Source: an uncultured Kangiella sp.
Lineage (GTDB): Bacteria > Pseudomonadota > Gammaproteobacteria > Enterobacterales > Kangiellaceae
Direction of reading: 5' to 3'
NCBI GenBank assembly: GCA_950096615.1
Contig: CATNCP010000005.1
Span: 1-64,000 of the forward strand
DNA: 64,000 bases
In this document: piece after piece, positions 43,112 through 53,293 of the stretch
Layout: every line of letters starts with the position of its first letter
Numbering within the stretch: the first letter of the stretch is position 1
Program-made: the position numbers and the translations under genes
The notes under the pieces: generated by a model
The model's database searches: none
What the model was told of the DNA's origin: nothing
What the model saw: the letters and a program-made list of their open reading frames with translations, nothing else

Positions 43112-44200
43112 ATGAAAAAATTATACGATGTAAATATAATTGGTCAATATTCTCCTAATGTTGAATCATTTTTCTCGGTCCTGCACAGGCTTTCAATCAT
43201 ACATGGAGTATCAATAACTGAACTTTTAACGTTCTCTATTCATCATGTTAATAAAAGAAAGACTGGTTATCTTCATTCATCTTATTCGCATAGATTTCAT
43301 GATTTAGCGTTGCTAGTTAGGCCAAATGACACTACTCGCAAGTTAGTTGATATTGTAAGTTTAGTAACCCAAAATAAGACTCTTCGTTCTACAACTTTCT
43401 TAGCCTTAGATGAAATATTAGATAATTCACGTAAAGCATTTATAAACAAAATCAAATGGTGCCCAATCTGCTTTTATGAATTTGAACAACTCGGGCTTGA
43501 TGGATATTATAAATTGATATGGTCATTAAAAGATGTAGAAAGTTGCTTTATCCATAATGTAAGGCTTGTAAACAAATGCCACTTTTGTAACTCATATCAA
43601 TCCACCTCTGGTAAAAGAGTACCAGCTATAAAATGCCAAAATTGTGAGTTAAGCCTATCTCTTCCTCTTAACGAAATCACTATAGATGACTCTTGGCATA
43701 TGTGTGATGAAGGTTTTCTAGATCTTGTACAAGAAATAGCCTCAAACCCAAACCTTACATATCCTAGGAAAGGTATTCAGAATTTTGTTCGATCAATTTT
43801 TCAACACTCTTTTGAGAATAATCACGAAGAAAGGCTAGCACAAATGATATGCGATGATGATTCTCTAAGGATAATATCTCAGAATAAACCTGTAACAATG
43901 ATAACTTTGAGAAGGCTTGCATATCGTCTAGGATTGCGGCTAACTTATCTTTTGAAAGGAGATACACACTATCTTCAATATTCGCTTAATCCAGACTGGG
44001 AAACTATATACTCAGATAACTTAAAACCCATACCCAAAATCAAACACAATCATCAACATATATTTAATGAGTTAGTGGAAATGAAAAATTCATCTAAGAA
44101 GTTTGATAGTTTAAAGGAAATATGTGAAGAGCTTAATGTAAGTTCCGGCTATTTATACTATAGGTTCCCGCAACTTTTAGCCGAAGTTCGGAACAAATAA
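43112..44200 (+). CDS. TniQ/TnsD-family target selector
   Basis: A 362-residue protein. The TniQ N-terminal domain (SFFSVLHRLSIIHGVSITEL) is followed by zinc-binding cysteines: C117/C120 in KWCPIC, C156/C159 in NKCHFC and C175/C178 in IKCQNC, with an intervening FIHNVRLV. The C-terminal part holds helix-turn-helix-like pieces (MITLRRLAYRLGLRLTYLL, then SLKEICEELNVSSGYLYYRF), as expected of a TnsD-type DNA-recognition tail. TnsD/TniQ proteins choose the chromosomal attachment site. The gene ends 92 bases from the 3' end of tRNA-Leu(GAG), the probable target. Confidence 0.85.
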   Translation: MKKLYDVNIIGQYSPNVESFFSVLHRLSIIHGVSITELLTFSIHHVNKRKTGYLHSSYSHRFHDLALLVRPNDTTRKLVDIVSLVTQNKTLRSTTFLALDEILDNSRKAFINKIKWCPICFYEFEQLGLDGYYKLIWSLKDVESCFIHNVRLVNKCHFCNSYQSTSGKRVPAIKCQNCELSLSLPLNEITIDDSWHMCDEGFLDLVQEIASNPNLTYPRKGIQNFVRSIFQHSFENNHEERLAQMICDDDSLRIISQNKPVTMITLRRLAYRLGLRLTYLLKGDTHYLQYSLNPDWETIYSDNLKPIPKIKHNHQHIFNELVEMKNSSKKFDSLKEICEELNVSSGYLYYRFPQLLAEVRNK

Positions 44201-44245
44201 AAAAGCTCAGGTTATGGTTTTAATTTCACCATAACCTGAGCTTTT
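44201..44245 (-). terminator. Bidirectional terminator between tniQ and tRNA-Leu
   Basis: A perfect 18-bp stem (44201-44218 with 44228-44245) closes a nine-base loop. On the minus strand it is followed by six T, so it is a strong terminator for the tpiA-secG-tRNA unit. On the plus strand the T-run is four bases. The arm includes AGCTCAGGT, the same nine bases that begin the tRNA-Leu gene (its 5' end with the preceding A). Confidence 0.88.
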
Positions 44246-44291
44246 GCTCAATTTATGCTTATATGCACAAACAACCGCTTCTATGATCTTT

Positions 44292-44377
44292 TGGTGCTCA
44301 GAGCGGGACTTGAACCCGCACGGCCTACGGCCACTACCCCCTCAAGATAGCGTGTCTACCAATTCCACCACCTGAGC
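44292..44377 (-). tRNA. tRNA-Leu, anticodon GAG
   Basis: 86 bases fold as a class II tRNA. The acceptor stem GCTCAGG pairs with TCTGAGC, and there is a D-arm with GGTAGA. The anticodon arm is CTATC-TTGAGGG-GGTAG, giving anticodon GAG for CTC/CTT codons. A long variable arm precedes the T-arm GGGTTCAAGTCCC, and the 3' ACCA is encoded. It follows secG by ten bases, as leuU follows secG in Escherichia coli. The Tn7-like genes end just beyond its 3' end. Confidence 0.95.
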
Positions 44378-44387
44378 TAAAAGTTAT

Positions 44388-44828
44388 TTATTGATTGTCG
44401 CCGTCTTTCTTGGCTTTTTCAGCATCTTCAGCTGCAGCGTCAATCGACTCTGGAATAGCTTCAGTTGTAGCTTCTTCAGAAGGAATCTCTGTGCTGATTT
44501 CTTCATTAGTCTCGGCTGGGATTTCAGCAGACTGAGCCGAAGTGCCAGACTCTTCAGTTTGAGCAGCATCATCAAGTAAGCTCGACTGAGTTGCTTTGTC
44601 ACTTGAGTTCACAGCGCCAATAGCTAACGCAATTGCGAAAAATACAATTGCTAGAATTGTCGTTGATCGAGTCAGGAAGTTACCTGAGCCCGGTGCACCA
44701 AACAACGTATTAGAGGCGCCAGAACCGAAAGAGGCTCCCATCTCTGCACCTTTACCTTGTTGGATCAATATAATACCAATCAATAGTAGCGCCACTACTA
44801 ACAGACTGATCATTAAAAATAATTCCAT
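44388..44828 (-). CDS. secG: Protein-export membrane protein SecG
   Basis: A 146-residue protein. The first ~75 residues are the conserved SecG part: MISLLVVALLLIGIILIQQGKGAEMGASFG, given here in two helices with the QGKGAEMG loop between them, then TRSTTILAIVFFAIALAI. It assists SecYE in protein translocation. The C-terminal ~70 residues are a low-complexity acidic tail rich in Glu, Ala, Thr and Ser, longer than in Escherichia coli (110 residues in total). It sits between tpiA and tRNA-Leu. Confidence 0.92.
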   Translation of the reverse strand: MELFLMISLLVVALLLIGIILIQQGKGAEMGASFGSGASNTLFGAPGSGNFLTRSTTILAIVFFAIALAIGAVNSSDKATQSSLLDDAAQTEESGTSAQSAEIPAETNEEISTEIPSEEATTEAIPESIDAAAEDAEKAKKDGDNQ

Positions 44829-44857
44829 ACTATTAACCTGCTCGTCTTATCTGCTGC

Positions 44858-45625
44858 TTAACCAGCAATTTTGCAAATTGCTATAAATTCGTCGGCTTTC
44901 AGGGAAGCACCCCCAATTAAGCCACCATCAATGTCGTTCTGCGCCAGTAGCTCTTCAGCATTTGCTGCTTTCATACTGCCGCCGTATAAAATCTGTACTT
45001 TTTCCGCAACGCTTTGATTCATCGTGGAAAGGTAGCCTCTAATCTCAGCATGCGTTTCTTGTGCCTGCTCAGGACTTGCGGTTACCCCAGTGCCAATAGC
45101 CCAAACGGGTTCATAAGCGATAACGCCTTGTCCTAACTTTTCTAAACCAGCTGATTTATCTTGATAAAAGTCTAGAACAGCGTCGATTTGGCTCTTAACT
45201 ACTTCCATAGTGGTGCCATTTTCGCGTTGTTCAAGGGTCTCACCAACACATAAAACCGGTACCAAGCCTTTTTCCAGCGCTTTAGCAAACTTTTCAGCCA
45301 CCAAGGCATTCGACTCATTATACAGACTGCGGCGCTCTGAGTGGCCAACTAAAACGTAGTTCGCTCCCAAATCTTTCAGCATGTCGCCGCTAATTTCCCC
45401 AGTGAATGCTCCCTGTTCTTGCTCAGAAAGGTTCTGCCCACCGACTGAAATCTTGCTGTCTTGAGACAGCTGAATCGTTTTGTCTATATATAATGATGGT
45501 GGACAAACCAAGACATCGCTTTGCCAATTACTGTCTAATTGACTCTTTATACCGTTAACTAAGCTCTCAATGGACGCTAAGCTACCGTGCATTTTCCAAT
45601 TTCCTGCGATCAAGGTTTTACGCAC
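44858..45625 (-). CDS. tpiA: Triosephosphate isomerase
   Basis: A 255-residue TIM-barrel enzyme interconverting dihydroxyacetone phosphate and glyceraldehyde 3-phosphate. Conserved parts are AGNWKMHGS at the N-terminus (catalytic Lys), VLVGHSERR (catalytic His), IAYEPVWAIGTG (catalytic Glu) and YGGSMKAANA with GGLIGGASL for phosphate binding. The length is standard. It is the first gene of the leftward tpiA-secG-tRNA unit. Confidence 0.96.
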   Translation of the reverse strand: MRKTLIAGNWKMHGSLASIESLVNGIKSQLDSNWQSDVLVCPPSLYIDKTIQLSQDSKISVGGQNLSEQEQGAFTGEISGDMLKDLGANYVLVGHSERRSLYNESNALVAEKFAKALEKGLVPVLCVGETLEQRENGTTMEVVKSQIDAVLDFYQDKSAGLEKLGQGVIAYEPVWAIGTGVTASPEQAQETHAEIRGYLSTMNQSVAEKVQILYGGSMKAANAEELLAQNDIDGGLIGGASLKADEFIAICKIAG

Positions 45626-46056
45626 ATCACACCTCTTTATATATGACTGTTGAGCTTGTCATTGCCGCTTTTTGCCCTTTACTTGCTAACTCATTAGTAA
45701 AGAAGAAGCGTTGGACAATAAGAAACCCACCTTTTTCTCAAAAGGGCGCAAATATTAACCGAGCCTTGGCTTTAACACAAGCATTGATGCTTAAGAATTA
45801 AGGATTTTCAGTTCAATCATGGGTTTTATCCCAAAAACCATGGATCTTACGGTGTTGATCCAAGTATAATACGCGCCGTTTGAGGTCATTGAACATTTTT
45901 TGACCTTAATGTTGAGCGATTGTAATGAAAATAGGCCATAAAACAATAGATTAGACTGGTTACAGGTGACTGTACACCAGGTTTTTTGTTTTTGGTCAGT
46001 TCAGACGTTGCAATTATTGAAGTGACAACCATCAGGTAATAGTTAAGTAGCGACCT
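45626..46056. promoter_or_regulatory. Divergent promoter region and long nqr leader
   Basis: These 431 bases carry no protein gene. A perfect -10 box TATAAT lies at 45865-45870 on the plus strand, without a convincing -35. CATGGGTTTT and AAAACCATG (about 45818-45843) form an inverted repeat just upstream that could be an operator. The leader of about 180 bases holds the terminator-like hairpin at 45956. The tpiA promoter should lie near the left edge on the minus strand. Confidence 0.45.
45956..45987 (+). terminator. Terminator-like hairpin in the nqr leader
   Basis: CTGGTTACAG (45956-45965) pairs with CTGTA-ACCAG (45970-45980, one bulged C) around a GTGA tetraloop and is followed by GTTTTTTG. 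It lies between the TATAAT box and nqrA, so it may be an attenuator or end a small RNA of about 110 bases. Confidence 0.6.
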
Positions 46057-47403
46057 ATGATTAAGATTAAAAAAGGCCTGGATCTTCCATTAGATGGAAA
46101 GCCAGAGCAAACAATCTCAACTGGTGCTACGGTCAAAACCGTCGCCATCTTAGGCGAAGATTATGTTGGCATGAAACCCACCATGCATGTGCAGGTTGGG
46201 GATCAAGTAAAAAAAGGCCAGATTATCTTCGAAGACAAGAAAACTCCCGGGGTAAAATATACAGCTCCTGCTGCAGGCACCATTTCCGCGGTTAACCGCG
46301 GGGCAAAGCGTAAACTGCTTTCCGTTGTGGTGGAGATTGCAGATCAAGAAGAAGCGGTATCTTTTAACAAGTATTCAGCGGATCAGTTAACTACGCTAGA
46401 TCGTCAAGCCATTGTTGATCAAATGGTTGAGTCTGGCATGTGGACTGGTTTGCGCACTCGCCCTTACTCTAAAGTTCCAGCCATTGATTCCACCGCTAAA
46501 ACTATCGTTATTAGCGCTATGGACACTAACCCGTTAGCGGGTGATCCAGAAGTGACCATTAAAGAATATAATGCTGACTTTAATCACGGGCTAGATATCC
46601 TCGCACAGCTAGCGGGTGAGAAGGTTTTTGTAGCAACGAAGGTTGACTCTCAGATAGAGAAGTCGACCAACGCTAAAGTTAGCTACGAATCATTCTCTGG
46701 CCCACACCCAGCAGGTCTTGTCGGAACTCACATCCACCACCTAAGCCCAGCATCTTCAGAGAATGTTGTATGGCACATGGGGTATCAGGATGTTATCGCG
46801 TTAGGCCGTTTATTTACTGATGGTGAGCTTTTCGCTGAGCGCATAATTGCAATAACGGGCGAAGAAGCTAAAAACCCTCGTCTAGTGCGCACACGTCTAG
46901 GCGCTAATGTCGATGAGTTATTAAGCAATGAAGTTAATGACAACGACAACCGCCAAATCTCAGGCTCAGTATTGAATGGTGTTAACGCTGTTGAGTCACG
47001 AGCTTTCGTTGGCCGTTACCACAATCAAATTACTGTCATCCCAGAAGGTCGTGAGAAAGAATTCTTCGGTTGGGCTATGCCAGGAAGCAACAAGTTCTCT
47101 GTAACTCGTGCCTTCATTGGACATTTATTCCCGAGCAAGAAGTTCAAAATGAACACGTCTACTGGCGGTTCGCCACGCGCAATCATGCCAATCGGCAACT
47201 ACGAACGCGTACTTCCGCTAGACATTTTACCGACACAGCTCATTCGTGCTCTAGTCAGTGGCGATACTGACACTGCGCAAGCACTTGGTTGTCTAGAACT
47301 AGATGAAGAAGATTTAGCATTGTGTACCTTCGTTTGCCCTGGCAAATACGAGCATGGCTCAATTCTCCGCGAAAATCTGACTAAGATTGAGAAGGATGGC
47401 TAA
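46057..47403 (+). CDS. nqrA: Na+-translocating NADH:quinone reductase subunit A
   Basis: A 448-residue peripheral cytoplasmic subunit of NQR. It shows the NqrA N-terminus ([16 protein letters not shown]), the [16 protein letters not shown] block and, near the end, [13 protein letters not shown]. NqrA contacts the quinone site formed with NqrB. It is the first of six genes with the standard nqrABCDEF order, and nqrB begins two bases after its stop. Confidence 0.96.
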   Translation: MIKIKKGLDLPLDGKPEQTISTGATVKTVAILGEDYVGMKPTMHVQVGDQVKKGQIIFEDKKTPGVKYTAPAAGTISAVNRGAKRKLLSVVVEIADQEEAVSFNKYSADQLTTLDRQAIVDQMVESGMWTGLRTRPYSKVPAIDSTAKTIVISAMDTNPLAGDPEVTIKEYNADFNHGLDILAQLAGEKVFVATKVDSQIEKSTNAKVSYESFSGPHPAGLVGTHIHHLSPASSENVVWHMGYQDVIALGRLFTDGELFAERIIAITGEEAKNPRLVRTRLGANVDELLSNEVNDNDNRQISGSVLNGVNAVESRAFVGRYHNQITVIPEGREKEFFGWAMPGSNKFSVTRAFIGHLFPSKKFKMNTSTGGSPRAIMPIGNYERVLPLDILPTQLIRALVSGDTDTAQALGCLELDEEDLALCTFVCPGKYEHGSILRENLTKIEKDG

Positions 47404-47404
47404 G

Positions 47405-48610
47405 ATGGGTTTAAAGAATTTTATTGAAAAAATCGAGCCGCATTTTGAGAAAGGCGGCAAGTGGGAAAAGTGGTACGCGCTTTACGAAGCAGCGGCGACT
47501 ATTTTCTACACGCCGGGTCACGTTACTAAGGGCGCGACTCACGTAAGAGATAATATCGACTTAAAACGTATTATGATCATGGTGTGGTTCGCTACTTTCC
47601 CTGCCATGTTCTGGGGTATGTGGAACGTCGGTTATCAAGCACAAGCAGCACTTCAGGCAGGCATGAGCCTACCAGATATGTGGCAGGTCGACTTCTTCCA
47701 GTTCTTTGGAGGAGCCATAACGCCTGAAACCGGTATCTTTGGCCTGATGTTCTACGGTGCTTGTTTCTTTATTCCTATTTACGCCGTGACCTTTATTGTC
47801 GGTGGTTTCTGGGAAGTTTTATTCGCTACAGTGCGTGGTCATGAGATTAACGAAGGATTCTTTGTCACTTCGATTCTTTTTGCTTTAATCCTGCCGGCCA
47901 AAATTCCATTGTGGCAAGTGGCTATCGGTATTTCTTTCGGTGTGGTTGTCGCAAAAGAAATCTTCGGTGGCACAGGCAAAAACTTCATGAACCCTGCATT
48001 AGCCGGTCGTGCTTTCCTATTCTTTGCATACCCAGCAGATATCTCTGGTGAGACTGTTTGGGCTGCAGTCGATAGCTTCTCTGGTGCAACGCCTCTAGCG
48101 GCGGCGGCAGCAGGCTCTATCACTGACTACAGCATCAATGCTAACTGGTGGGACGCATTTATGGGCCGTATCCCTGGCTCTATTGGTGAAGTGTCGACTC
48201 TAATGTTAATCATTGGTGGTCTATTCATTATCTACATGCGAATCGCTTCATGGCGCATCGTTTTAGGTGTTCTACTGGGCATGATCGCAACCAGCTATAT
48301 CTTGAACGGTATCGGCAGCGAATCGAATGCGATGTTCGCGATGCCTTGGTACTGGCACCTAGTTACGGGTGGTTTCGCCTTCGGTATGTTCTTCATGGCG
48401 ACCGACCCAGTGTCTGCCGCGTTAACCAACAAAGGTAAGTGGATCTTTGGTGCCTTAATCGGCTTTATGGCTGTGATGATTCGTGTCGTCAACCCAGCGT
48501 TCCCAGAAGGTATGATGCTGGCAATCCTATTCGCTAACTTGTTTGCACCGCTTATTGACCACTTCGTGGTACAAGCGAACATCAAACGGAGGACTCGTCG
48601 TAATGTCTAA
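47405..48610 (+). CDS. nqrB: Na+-translocating NADH:quinone reductase subunit B
   Basis: A 401-residue membrane subunit with about ten hydrophobic segments. The FMN-attachment motif SFSGATPL (Thr carries covalent FMN, added by ApbE) and the family motif [18 protein letters not shown] are present. I use the ATG at 47405 (AAGGA upstream, [19 protein letters not shown]), the normal NqrB N-terminus, over a start at 47387. It binds riboflavin and forms part of the Na+ channel. Confidence 0.96.
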   Translation: MGLKNFIEKIEPHFEKGGKWEKWYALYEAAATIFYTPGHVTKGATHVRDNIDLKRIMIMVWFATFPAMFWGMWNVGYQAQAALQAGMSLPDMWQVDFFQFFGGAITPETGIFGLMFYGACFFIPIYAVTFIVGGFWEVLFATVRGHEINEGFFVTSILFALILPAKIPLWQVAIGISFGVVVAKEIFGGTGKNFMNPALAGRAFLFFAYPADISGETVWAAVDSFSGATPLAAAAAGSITDYSINANWWDAFMGRIPGSIGEVSTLMLIIGGLFIIYMRIASWRIVLGVLLGMIATSYILNGIGSESNAMFAMPWYWHLVTGGFAFGMFFMATDPVSAALTNKGKWIFGALIGFMAVMIRVVNPAFPEGMMLAILFANLFAPLIDHFVVQANIKRRTRRNV

Positions 48611-49364
48611 GAAAGAAAGTCCTATCAAAACTATTGTTGTCGCCGTAATTTTGAGCTTGGTGTGCTCGGTTGTTGTTTCTTTTGCAGCAATTCAGCTTAA
48701 GCCGACTCAAGAGCTCAACAAAGAACTTGACCGTAAGCGTAATATTCTTATTGCTGCGGGTTTGCTTGAACAAGGTGGTACTAAAGCTGAAATTGAGGAA
48801 TTGTTTAAGCAGGTTGAGACTCAAGTGGTTGATTTGTCGACTGGTGAGTTCGTCGAGCCACCAAAAGACTTTAACCAGCGTAAGTTTGCTAAAAACCCTG
48901 AAACTAATAAAGTTTTAGAGGGTAAAGCGGATGTTGCTAGTATTAAAAAGCGTTCGACTTTAGCCAACGTTTACCTCGTTCGTGACGGCCAAACACTCGA
49001 AACTATCATTCTTCCAGTACACGGTTATGGCCTATGGTCAACCATGTACGGCTTCTTGGCGCTACAACCTGACACCACCACAGTCGTTGGTTTCAAATAC
49101 TACGAGCATGGTGAAACGGCTGGTTTGGGCGGTGAAATTGAGAATCCAACATGGCGTGCAATCTGGCCTGGTAAAGAGGTTCTTAATGAACAAGGCGAGC
49201 CAGTGATTAAGCTAGTGAAAGGTTCTGCTCAAAACGAGCACCAAGTTGATGGCCTTTCAGGTGCAACTCTAACCAGTAACGGTGTTGAGAATACGCTTGT
49301 TTATTGGTTGGGCGAGGATGGCTTTGGCCCATTCTTAGAACGAGTAAGAGCGGGAGAAATTTAA
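48603..49364 (+). CDS. nqrC: Na+-translocating NADH:quinone reductase subunit C
   Basis: A 253-residue subunit with one N-terminal membrane helix ([20 protein letters not shown]) and a periplasmic FMN-binding domain. The covalent FMN site is [10 protein letters not shown] near residue 220. The ATG at 48603 gives the usual N-terminus ([10 protein letters not shown]) and overlaps the end of nqrB by eight bases. Confidence 0.95.
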   Translation: MSKKESPIKTIVVAVILSLVCSVVVSFAAIQLKPTQELNKELDRKRNILIAAGLLEQGGTKAEIEELFKQVETQVVDLSTGEFVEPPKDFNQRKFAKNPETNKVLEGKADVASIKKRSTLANVYLVRDGQTLETIILPVHGYGLWSTMYGFLALQPDTTTVVGFKYYEHGETAGLGGEIENPTWRAIWPGKEVLNEQGEPVIKLVKGSAQNEHQVDGLSGATLTSNGVENTLVYWLGEDGFGPFLERVRAGEI

Positions 49365-49365
49365 G

Positions 49366-50001
49366 ATGGCATTTGATAAACAAGAAGCCAAATCGGTCTT
49401 ATTTTCACCGATTTTCAATAATAACCCGATTGCTCTACAGGTACTGGGTATCTGTTCAGCACTTGCGGTTACCAGTAAGCTGGAAACAGCTTTGGTAATG
49501 AGTTTAGCTCTTACCACGGTTGTTGCTCTATCTAACTTATTGATTAGTATGATCCGTAAGCAGATACCATCCAGTATCCGTATTATCGTACAGATGACGA
49601 TTATTGCGTCGTTGGTAATCTTGGTTGACCAAGTGTTGAAAGCTTATGCTTATGAGGTCTCTAAGCAACTTTCGGTATTCGTCGGCTTGATTATTACCAA
49701 CTGTATCGTGATGGGCCGAGCTGAAGCCTACGCCATGAAAAATGGCCCATTCATGAGCTTCTTAGACGGTCTAGGTAACGGTCTAGGTTACTCTGTGCTG
49801 TTGATTGTTGTCGGTATTATTCGTGAGCTATTTGGTTCTGGTGAATTACTGGGCTATACAATCCTGCCTTCGACAGCGAATGGTGGTTGGTACGAAACAA
49901 ACGGTATGTTGGTTCTTCCAGCAAGTTCATTCTTTATTATTGGCTTCCTAATCTGGGCACTTCGTGCTTGGAAGAAAGACCAAGTGGAGGATAAAGAATA
50001 A
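49366..50001 (+). CDS. nqrD: Na+-translocating NADH:quinone reductase subunit D
   Basis: A 211-residue integral membrane protein with six hydrophobic helices and the NqrD/RnfE family motifs [19 protein letters not shown] and [13 protein letters not shown]. With NqrE it forms the central Fe-binding, Na+-conducting part of the complex. It starts one base after nqrC ends. Its last base is the first of the nqrE ATG. Confidence 0.95.
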   Translation: MAFDKQEAKSVLFSPIFNNNPIALQVLGICSALAVTSKLETALVMSLALTTVVALSNLLISMIRKQIPSSIRIIVQMTIIASLVILVDQVLKAYAYEVSKQLSVFVGLIITNCIVMGRAEAYAMKNGPFMSFLDGLGNGLGYSVLLIVVGIIRELFGSGELLGYTILPSTANGGWYETNGMLVLPASSFFIIGFLIWALRAWKKDQVEDKE

Positions 50002-50609
50002 TGGAACATTATTTATCATTATTTATTCGCTCTGTTTTCGTCGAAAACATGGCATTAGCATTCCTTCTGGGAATGTGTACTTTCTTGGCGGTATCAAAGA
50101 AAGTTCAAACATCTATCGGTCTTGGTATTGCGGTGATTATCGTACAAACCATTACTGTACCAGTGAACAATTTATTGGTTCACTATTTGCTAGCAGACGG
50201 CGCTTTGGCATGGGCGGGCTTCCCAGAAGCTGACCTTAGCTTCTTAGGCTTGATTGTCTATATTGGCGTTATTGCTGCCTTGGTACAAATATTAGAGATG
50301 ACTCTCGATAAGTTCTTCCCTGCTTTGTATCAATCTCTGGGTATTTTCTTGCCGTTGATTACCGTTAACTGCGCCATCATGGGTGGTTCGCTATTCATGG
50401 TAGAGCGTGATTACAACTTCCCTGAGTCGGTCGTGTTCGGCCTTGGTTCAGGCTTTGGTTGGGCACTAGCGATCGCGGCATTGGCTGGTATTCGTGAGAA
50501 AATGAAGTATTCAGATGTTCCTGATGGTCTTCGTGGTTTAGGTATCACCTTCATCACTGTAGGACTCATGGCTATCGGCTTCATGTCGTTCTCTGGTATC
50601 AAATTGTAA
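50001..50609 (+). CDS. nqrE: Na+-translocating NADH:quinone reductase subunit E
   Basis: A 202-residue integral membrane protein, inverted homologue of NqrD. Motifs are [20 protein letters not shown] and [17 protein letters not shown], each with the cysteine that co-binds the intramembrane iron. Six membrane helices and the standard length are seen. Confidence 0.95.
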   Translation: MEHYLSLFIRSVFVENMALAFLLGMCTFLAVSKKVQTSIGLGIAVIIVQTITVPVNNLLVHYLLADGALAWAGFPEADLSFLGLIVYIGVIAALVQILEMTLDKFFPALYQSLGIFLPLITVNCAIMGGSLFMVERDYNFPESVVFGLGSGFGWALAIAALAGIREKMKYSDVPDGLRGLGITFITVGLMAIGFMSFSGIKL

Positions 50610-50627
50610 TTTATAAGGAAACAACTA

Positions 50628-51854
50628 ATGACTGAGATTATTCTAGGCGTTGCCTTATTTACCGTAGTGATTCTTGCGCTTGTGATGATTATTTTGTTTG
50701 CTCGCAAGCAACTGGTAGCTACTGGTGACGTTACAATTAACATCAATGACGACGCTGATAAGTCAATTACCACCGAAGCTGGCGGTAAATTGTTAGGCGC
50801 ACTAGCCAATAACGGCATCTTCGTATCATCAGCCTGTGGTGGTGGTGGTACTTGTGGTCAGTGTATCTGTAAAGTGACCGACGGTGGTGGTTCAATTCTT
50901 CCAACGGAAGAAGGCCACATCACTAAGCGTGAAGCTGCTGAAGGCTATCGTTTATCTTGTCAGGTTGCTGTCAAACAAGACATGAAAATTGAAGTACCTG
51001 AAGAAGTATTCGGTACTAAGAAGTGGGACTGTGAGGTTATCTCAAACGATAACAAAGCAACGTTCATTAAAGAGCTTGTATTGCGTATTCCTGATGGTGA
51101 AAGCGTTCCATTCCGCGCCGGTGGTTACATCCAGATTGAATGTCCTCCGTACAAGCTTAAATACAGTGAGTTTGATATTCCTGAAGAGTATCGCCCTGAC
51201 TGGGATCAATTTAAGTTGTTTGACGTAGAAGCTGAGTCTAAGGAAGAAGTGATTCGTGCTTACTCAATGGCAAACTACCCGGAAGAAGAAGGTATTATCA
51301 TGCTGAACGTGCGTATTGCTACGCCTCCGCCGCGTGATATGTCACTTCCTGCAGGCAAAATGTCATCGTATATTTGGAACCTTAAAGAAGGTGACAAAGT
51401 CACCATTTCTGGTCCTTATGGTGAGTTCTACGCTAAAGACACTAAGGCTGAAATGGTCTTTATCGGCGGTGGTGCTGGTATGGCCCCAATGCGCTCACAC
51501 ATTTTTGACCAATTACGTCGAATCAAAACTGACCGTAACATCACGTTCTGGTACGGCGCACGAAGCAAGCGTGAAATGTTCTATGAAGAAGATTTCGATA
51601 TGCTAGCTCGTGAGAATGAAAATTTTGATTGGCATGTCGCTTTATCTGATCCGCTTCCAGAAGATAACTGGGAAGGTTATACAGGTTTTATTCATAACGT
51701 ATTGTATGAAAACTACCTGAAAGACCACCCTGCTCCGGAAGATTGTGAGTTCTACATGTGTGGACCTCCAATGATGAACGCAGCATGTATTAAGATGCTT
51801 GAAGATCTTGGCGTTGAACCAGAGAACATCCTTCTCGATGACTTTGGTGGCTAA
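50628..51854 (+). CDS. nqrF: Na+-translocating NADH:quinone reductase subunit F
   Basis: A 408-residue entry subunit that oxidises NADH. One N-terminal membrane helix precedes a [2Fe-2S] domain ([16 protein letters not shown], then RLSCQVAV). The FAD domain ([13 protein letters not shown]) and an NADH-binding ferredoxin-reductase domain ([24 protein letters not shown]) follow. The length equals that of the Vibrio enzyme within one or two residues. A terminator follows at 51877. Confidence 0.96.
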   Translation: MTEIILGVALFTVVILALVMIILFARKQLVATGDVTININDDADKSITTEAGGKLLGALANNGIFVSSACGGGGTCGQCICKVTDGGGSILPTEEGHITKREAAEGYRLSCQVAVKQDMKIEVPEEVFGTKKWDCEVISNDNKATFIKELVLRIPDGESVPFRAGGYIQIECPPYKLKYSEFDIPEEYRPDWDQFKLFDVEAESKEEVIRAYSMANYPEEEGIIMLNVRIATPPPRDMSLPAGKMSSYIWNLKEGDKVTISGPYGEFYAKDTKAEMVFIGGGAGMAPMRSHIFDQLRRIKTDRNITFWYGARSKREMFYEEDFDMLARENENFDWHVALSDPLPEDNWEGYTGFIHNVLYENYLKDHPAPEDCEFYMCGPPMMNAACIKMLEDLGVEPENILLDDFGG

Positions 51855-51876
51855 TCAAAGCTAACTCTTCTAAAAT

Positions 51877-51903
51877 AGGCGGCCTTAAAGGTCGCCTTTT
51901 TTT
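51877..51903 (+). terminator. Terminator after nqrF
   Basis: AGGCGGCCT (51877-51885) pairs with AGGTCGCCT (51889-51897) with one G-T pair around TAA and runs into seven T. It separates the nqr operon from apbE, which lies 47 bases further on. Confidence 0.85.
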
Positions 51904-51949
51904 ATACCCGTATTTTTTCGGCCGTTATCCAGACTATAGGTTTCCCATT

Positions 51950-52954
51950 ATGCGTTTGTTGACACTTCTCATACTAGTATCTCTATGCCTTTCGTGTGCC
52001 GAAGAGGCTCATTATAGTAAAATAACCGGTAATACGATGGGAACCACATATAGTGTTATCGTTAAGTCTGGCACTGCCTCTCCTCAGGAAATATACGAAG
52101 ACATTGAGGTCGAGTTAAAAGATATTAATCAACTGATGTCGACCTATATCCCCGATAGCGAAATCAATCGTTTTAATCAGCTTCAAGATAACTCCTGCTT
52201 CAGGTTTTCCAGCAAGACATGGGAAGTACTGTTAGCTGCACAAGCAATTTATGAAGAAACTGACGGGGCTTTTGATATCACACTCGGTCCATTAATTTCT
52301 CGCTGGGGCTTCAACGCTGAAGAGTATGAAGAAAAAGTGCCAAGCTCTGAGGAAGTATCAAAGCTTATGGCTGAAGTAGGAACTGATAAATTAACCTACG
52401 ATATCCACAATCAATGTATCCACAAAAACCACCCTGGTATTACTATTAACCTTTCAGCAATCGCTAAAGGTTATGGTGTTGACCAAGTGGCTGATATTGT
52501 TGAAAAGCATGGTGTTGAAAACTATTTGGTCGAAATTGGTGGCGAGACTAAAACGAAGGGAAAGAATCCTAGCGGCTCTGTATGGCGAGTGGCAGTAGAA
52601 AAGCCTGTCAGTGTCACTCAACAAAAAATGCTCGTGGTAGGCCTTAAAGACAGCTCTATAGCCACATCAGGAGACTATCGTAATTACTTCGAGGTTAATG
52701 GCCAGCGTTTTTCACACACCATCGATCCTAAAACAGGTTACCCAGTCACCCATAAGCTTACCTCAGTCTCTGTGATTCATCCGCAGAATATGTACGCGGA
52801 TGCTTATGCAACAGCTTTAACAGTGATGGGGACTGAAGACGCCTTATCGTTCGCAGAGTCTCACAAACTTGCCGCTTTCCTGATCAGCCAAAATGGTAGC
52901 GAGCTCTCGACCAAGTCAACACAAGAGTTTCGGCAGTTTACTTTGGATAATTAA
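51950..52954 (+). CDS. apbE: FAD:protein FMN transferase
   Basis: A 334-residue ApbE. The N-terminus is a lipoprotein-like signal (MRLLTLLILVSLCLSC), placing it at the periplasmic face. Family motifs are GTTYSVIV, DGAFDITLGPL, NLSAIAKGYGVD and HTIDPKTGYPV, and the metal/FAD site lies near MYADAYATAL. It transfers FMN from FAD to the Thr residues of NqrB and NqrC. It follows the nqr operon directly, as expected, and nqrM comes next. Confidence 0.94.
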   Translation: MRLLTLLILVSLCLSCAEEAHYSKITGNTMGTTYSVIVKSGTASPQEIYEDIEVELKDINQLMSTYIPDSEINRFNQLQDNSCFRFSSKTWEVLLAAQAIYEETDGAFDITLGPLISRWGFNAEEYEEKVPSSEEVSKLMAEVGTDKLTYDIHNQCIHKNHPGITINLSAIAKGYGVDQVADIVEKHGVENYLVEIGGETKTKGKNPSGSVWRVAVEKPVSVTQQKMLVVGLKDSSIATSGDYRNYFEVNGQRFSHTIDPKTGYPVTHKLTSVSVIHPQNMYADAYATALTVMGTEDALSFAESHKLAAFLISQNGSELSTKSTQEFRQFTLDN

Positions 52955-53293
52955 AGCTGAGGCGCTCAGTCAGTTGACCGGCTGCCTTCCTTATAGAAAT
53001 GATTTTAATGTACGTTGTGATTACAATCATTACACTCTTTGTGAAAAGTATCCCGTCGTACCAATTAACGTGAAGCTTATAATAGTTCTATAGCCACATA
53101 GCTTTTTGATAGATTAATAACTCACAACCATCATGCTATACCTTCTAACTCAATGATTTAATGGCCAATCTCCCTCACGCTTCAATATATTTTTTTACCA
53201 CATTATATTGATCAATAAATAAGCTATAAACTCACTAGATACCTATGATAAAATATAGGTATTAAGTAAATATTAGTGAGTAATCTGGACACA
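52955..53293. other. Intergenic region between apbE and nqrM
   Basis: These 339 bases are AT-rich without a protein gene or strong terminator. The stretch 53200-53290 probably contains the nqrM promoter, but no clear -35/-10 pair stands out. Confidence 0.4.

Noticed and set aside
24046-44377. CRISPR array or cas genes belonging to the Tn7-like element
   Set aside because: I looked for regularly spaced repeats and cas motifs and saw none; TniQ with its own DNA-binding tail and the nearby tRNA suffice for targeting.
44292-44377. tRNA-Leu 3' end as an integrase attachment site with a second copy elsewhere
   Set aside because: I found no second copy of the tRNA 3' end in the window and no integrase gene; the adjacent genes are of the Tn7 type.
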